From positions 1 to 64,000 of the forward strand of contig NZ_LGDD01000350.1 in NCBI RefSeq assembly GCF_001279695.1: a stretch of 64,000 bases of DNA, read 5' to 3'. Shown one piece after another: positions 63,067 to 64,000 of this stretch. Both the position numbers and the translations under genes were made by a program. Numbering within the stretch: position 1 is the first letter of the stretch; each line of letters begins with the position of its first letter. A model generated the notes under the pieces. That model made no database searches. It saw only the letters and a list, made by a program, of their open reading frames with translations, and was not told where the DNA came from. The stretch is from Streptomyces sp. WM6378. Its GTDB lineage: Bacteria; Actinomycetota; Actinomycetes; Streptomycetales; Streptomycetaceae.

Positions 63067-64000
63067 TCAGCCCAGTGGGGGCCAGGTGAGGACCGCTTCG
63101 TTCTGGCTGGTGAGCTTGGACAGCGGTACGAACCGAAAGTAGAGGTCGCGGGTCAGGGCGGGAAAGAGGCCCTGCAGCTGCTCGGTCTCGCTCAACGCAC
63201 GGGCCGCGGCGACCAGTCCCTCCGTCCGCGGCCTGCGCTCGTCCTCGTAGCCGCGCAGCGCCGCGACCGGGTCCGCTGTCGCGCGCAGGTGCTGGGCGAG
63301 GACGACGGCGTCCTCGATGGCCAGCGCCGCCCCTTGGCCCAGACTCACGAGCATCGGGTGCGCCGCGTCGCCGAGCAGGGTCGTGCGCCCGGTGCCCCAC
63401 CGCTGGAGGAACGGGCGGTCCTGGGCGGTGATGCGGACGATCGATTCCTCGGGGGTGGTGCGGATCGCCTCCCGCACTTCGTCGGCCCAGCCCGCGAAGA
63501 GGCCCACGAGCCCTTCCTTGCCGCGCCGCAGGTGTCCGGAGGCGCCCGGAGGCACGTTCTTCGTCGCCCACCAGTAGGCGCGGCCACGGCCGATGTCGGC
63601 GAGGCCGAAACGCTGTCCACGCCCCCAGTAGTGCGCTGCGTAGCCCTTGCTCATCCGCGGGTGCGTGAAGGGCACCGTGGCCAGCCAGCACGCGTAGTTG
63701 CCGGGCCGCGGTTCGTCGGCGCCCGCCACCTGCCTGCGAATCGCCGAGTTGAAGCCGTCCGCCCCGATCAGGAAGTCGCCCGAGGCGGTCCTGCCGTCCT
63801 CGAAGGTGACTTCGACCCCGTCCTCGCCGCTGACGAACCCGGCTGCCGTGGCACCGAATTCGATGACGCTCTCGTCCCCGAGCGCGTCCAGCAGCGTCTG
63901 CTGGAGGTCGGCCCGGTGTACGGCGTAGTTCGAGGCCCCCAGCCGGTCCGAGACCTCACTAAACGGAAGGGCCCTGATCGGACGGCCGCGCCGGGTGAGG
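63067..64000 (-). CDS. FAD-dependent monooxygenase (PHBH-like), partial at window end
   Basis: The 3' end of a flavoprotein hydroxylase; the 5' part lies beyond the window. The visible part has SNYAVHRADLQQTLLDAL, GADGFNSAIRR, and the FAD-binding GD motif TTLLGDAAHPM followed by GQGAALAIEDA. Aromatic hydroxylases of this type occur in natural-product and catabolic clusters. It is followed on the same strand by the P450 pseudogene 96 bases downstream, so the two probably were one operon. Confidence 0.9.
   Translation of the reverse strand, partial: LTRRGRPIRALPFSEVSDRLGASNYAVHRADLQQTLLDALGDESVIEFGATAAGFVSGEDGVEVTFEDGRTASGDFLIGADGFNSAIRRQVAGADEPRPGNYACWLATVPFTHPRMSKGYAAHYWGRGQRFGLADIGRGRAYWWATKNVPPGASGHLRRGKEGLVGLFAGWADEVREAIRTTPEESIVRITAQDRPFLQRWGTGRTTLLGDAAHPMLVSLGQGAALAIEDAVVLAQHLRATADPVAALRGYEDERRPRTEGLVAAARALSETEQLQGLFPALTRDLYFRFVPLSKLTSQNEAVLTWPPLG

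Overview
This 64 kb window is high-GC DNA (about 70% or more, G/C-rich third codon positions) with the gene content of a Streptomyces chromosome: a two-domain chaplin, an Rpf/LysM/M23 cell-wall hydrolase, a class F sortase, a bifunctional LysX, ECF sigma and anti-sigma genes, a SpoIIE-type phosphatase and several TAT or lipoprotein secreted hydrolases. The assignment to Streptomyces is inferred from this gene set. Most of the window looks like ordinary chromosome. The right-hand ~1.8 kb looks like accessory DNA bordering a tRNA attachment site.

Layout. 0-10 kb: end of an unknown gene, a DUF4239 membrane protein, two related surface proteins convergent on a terminator, a class F sortase, a NodB deacetylase, LysX divergent from a universal stress protein, and a CapA-like lipoprotein. 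9.6-18 kb: ECF sigma factor with an antisense-overlapping small anti-sigma; a LytTR regulator / DUF485 / Na+ symporter / LytS-type kinase operon; an RskA-like anti-sigma; an Fpg/Nei glycosylase; a WS/DGAT acyltransferase. 18-35 kb: PAS-GAF-PP2C-ATPase phosphatase, a DUF6777 lipoprotein, GH29 fucosidase, S9 peptidase, amidohydrolase, PhnZ-like HD oxygenase, zinc-ribbon SDR, and a GH92 mannosidase behind a LacI-type operator. 35-45 kb: HTH/Clp-N operon with two operators, DMT transporter, Rpf-M23 hydrolase, gnd, panD-GNAT-racemase operon, DoxX, and a BlaI/M56 pair divergent from DedA/PAP2. 45-62 kb: deacetylase-like lipoprotein, SPFH/NAD-kinase-like operon, SAM methyltransferase, metallophosphoesterase/MFS/beta-propeller operon, a substrate-binding-protein/P450 fusion, chaplin, rhomboid-like protein, MgtC and PucR. 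62.2-64 kb: a tRNA-Pro(GGG) 3' fragment, a broken P450 and a partial FAD monooxygenase.

How genes work together. The clearest module is 42.4-45.3 kb. BlaI and an M56 protease without a penicillin-sensor domain share two tandem BlaI-type operators with divergent dedA and PAP2 genes. That suggests a cell-envelope switch that may control undecaprenyl-phosphate recycling. The 10.9-15.1 kb operon resembles nutrient-sensing kinase/transporter systems. Many genes act on the envelope or outside the cell: sortase, chaplin, Rpf-M23, deacetylases, LysX and glycosidases.

The most unusual single gene is the 54676-56778 open reading frame. It joins a siderophore-type binding-protein fold, without a signal peptide, to a complete cytochrome P450. 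All functions are read from motifs and context. No database search was run.
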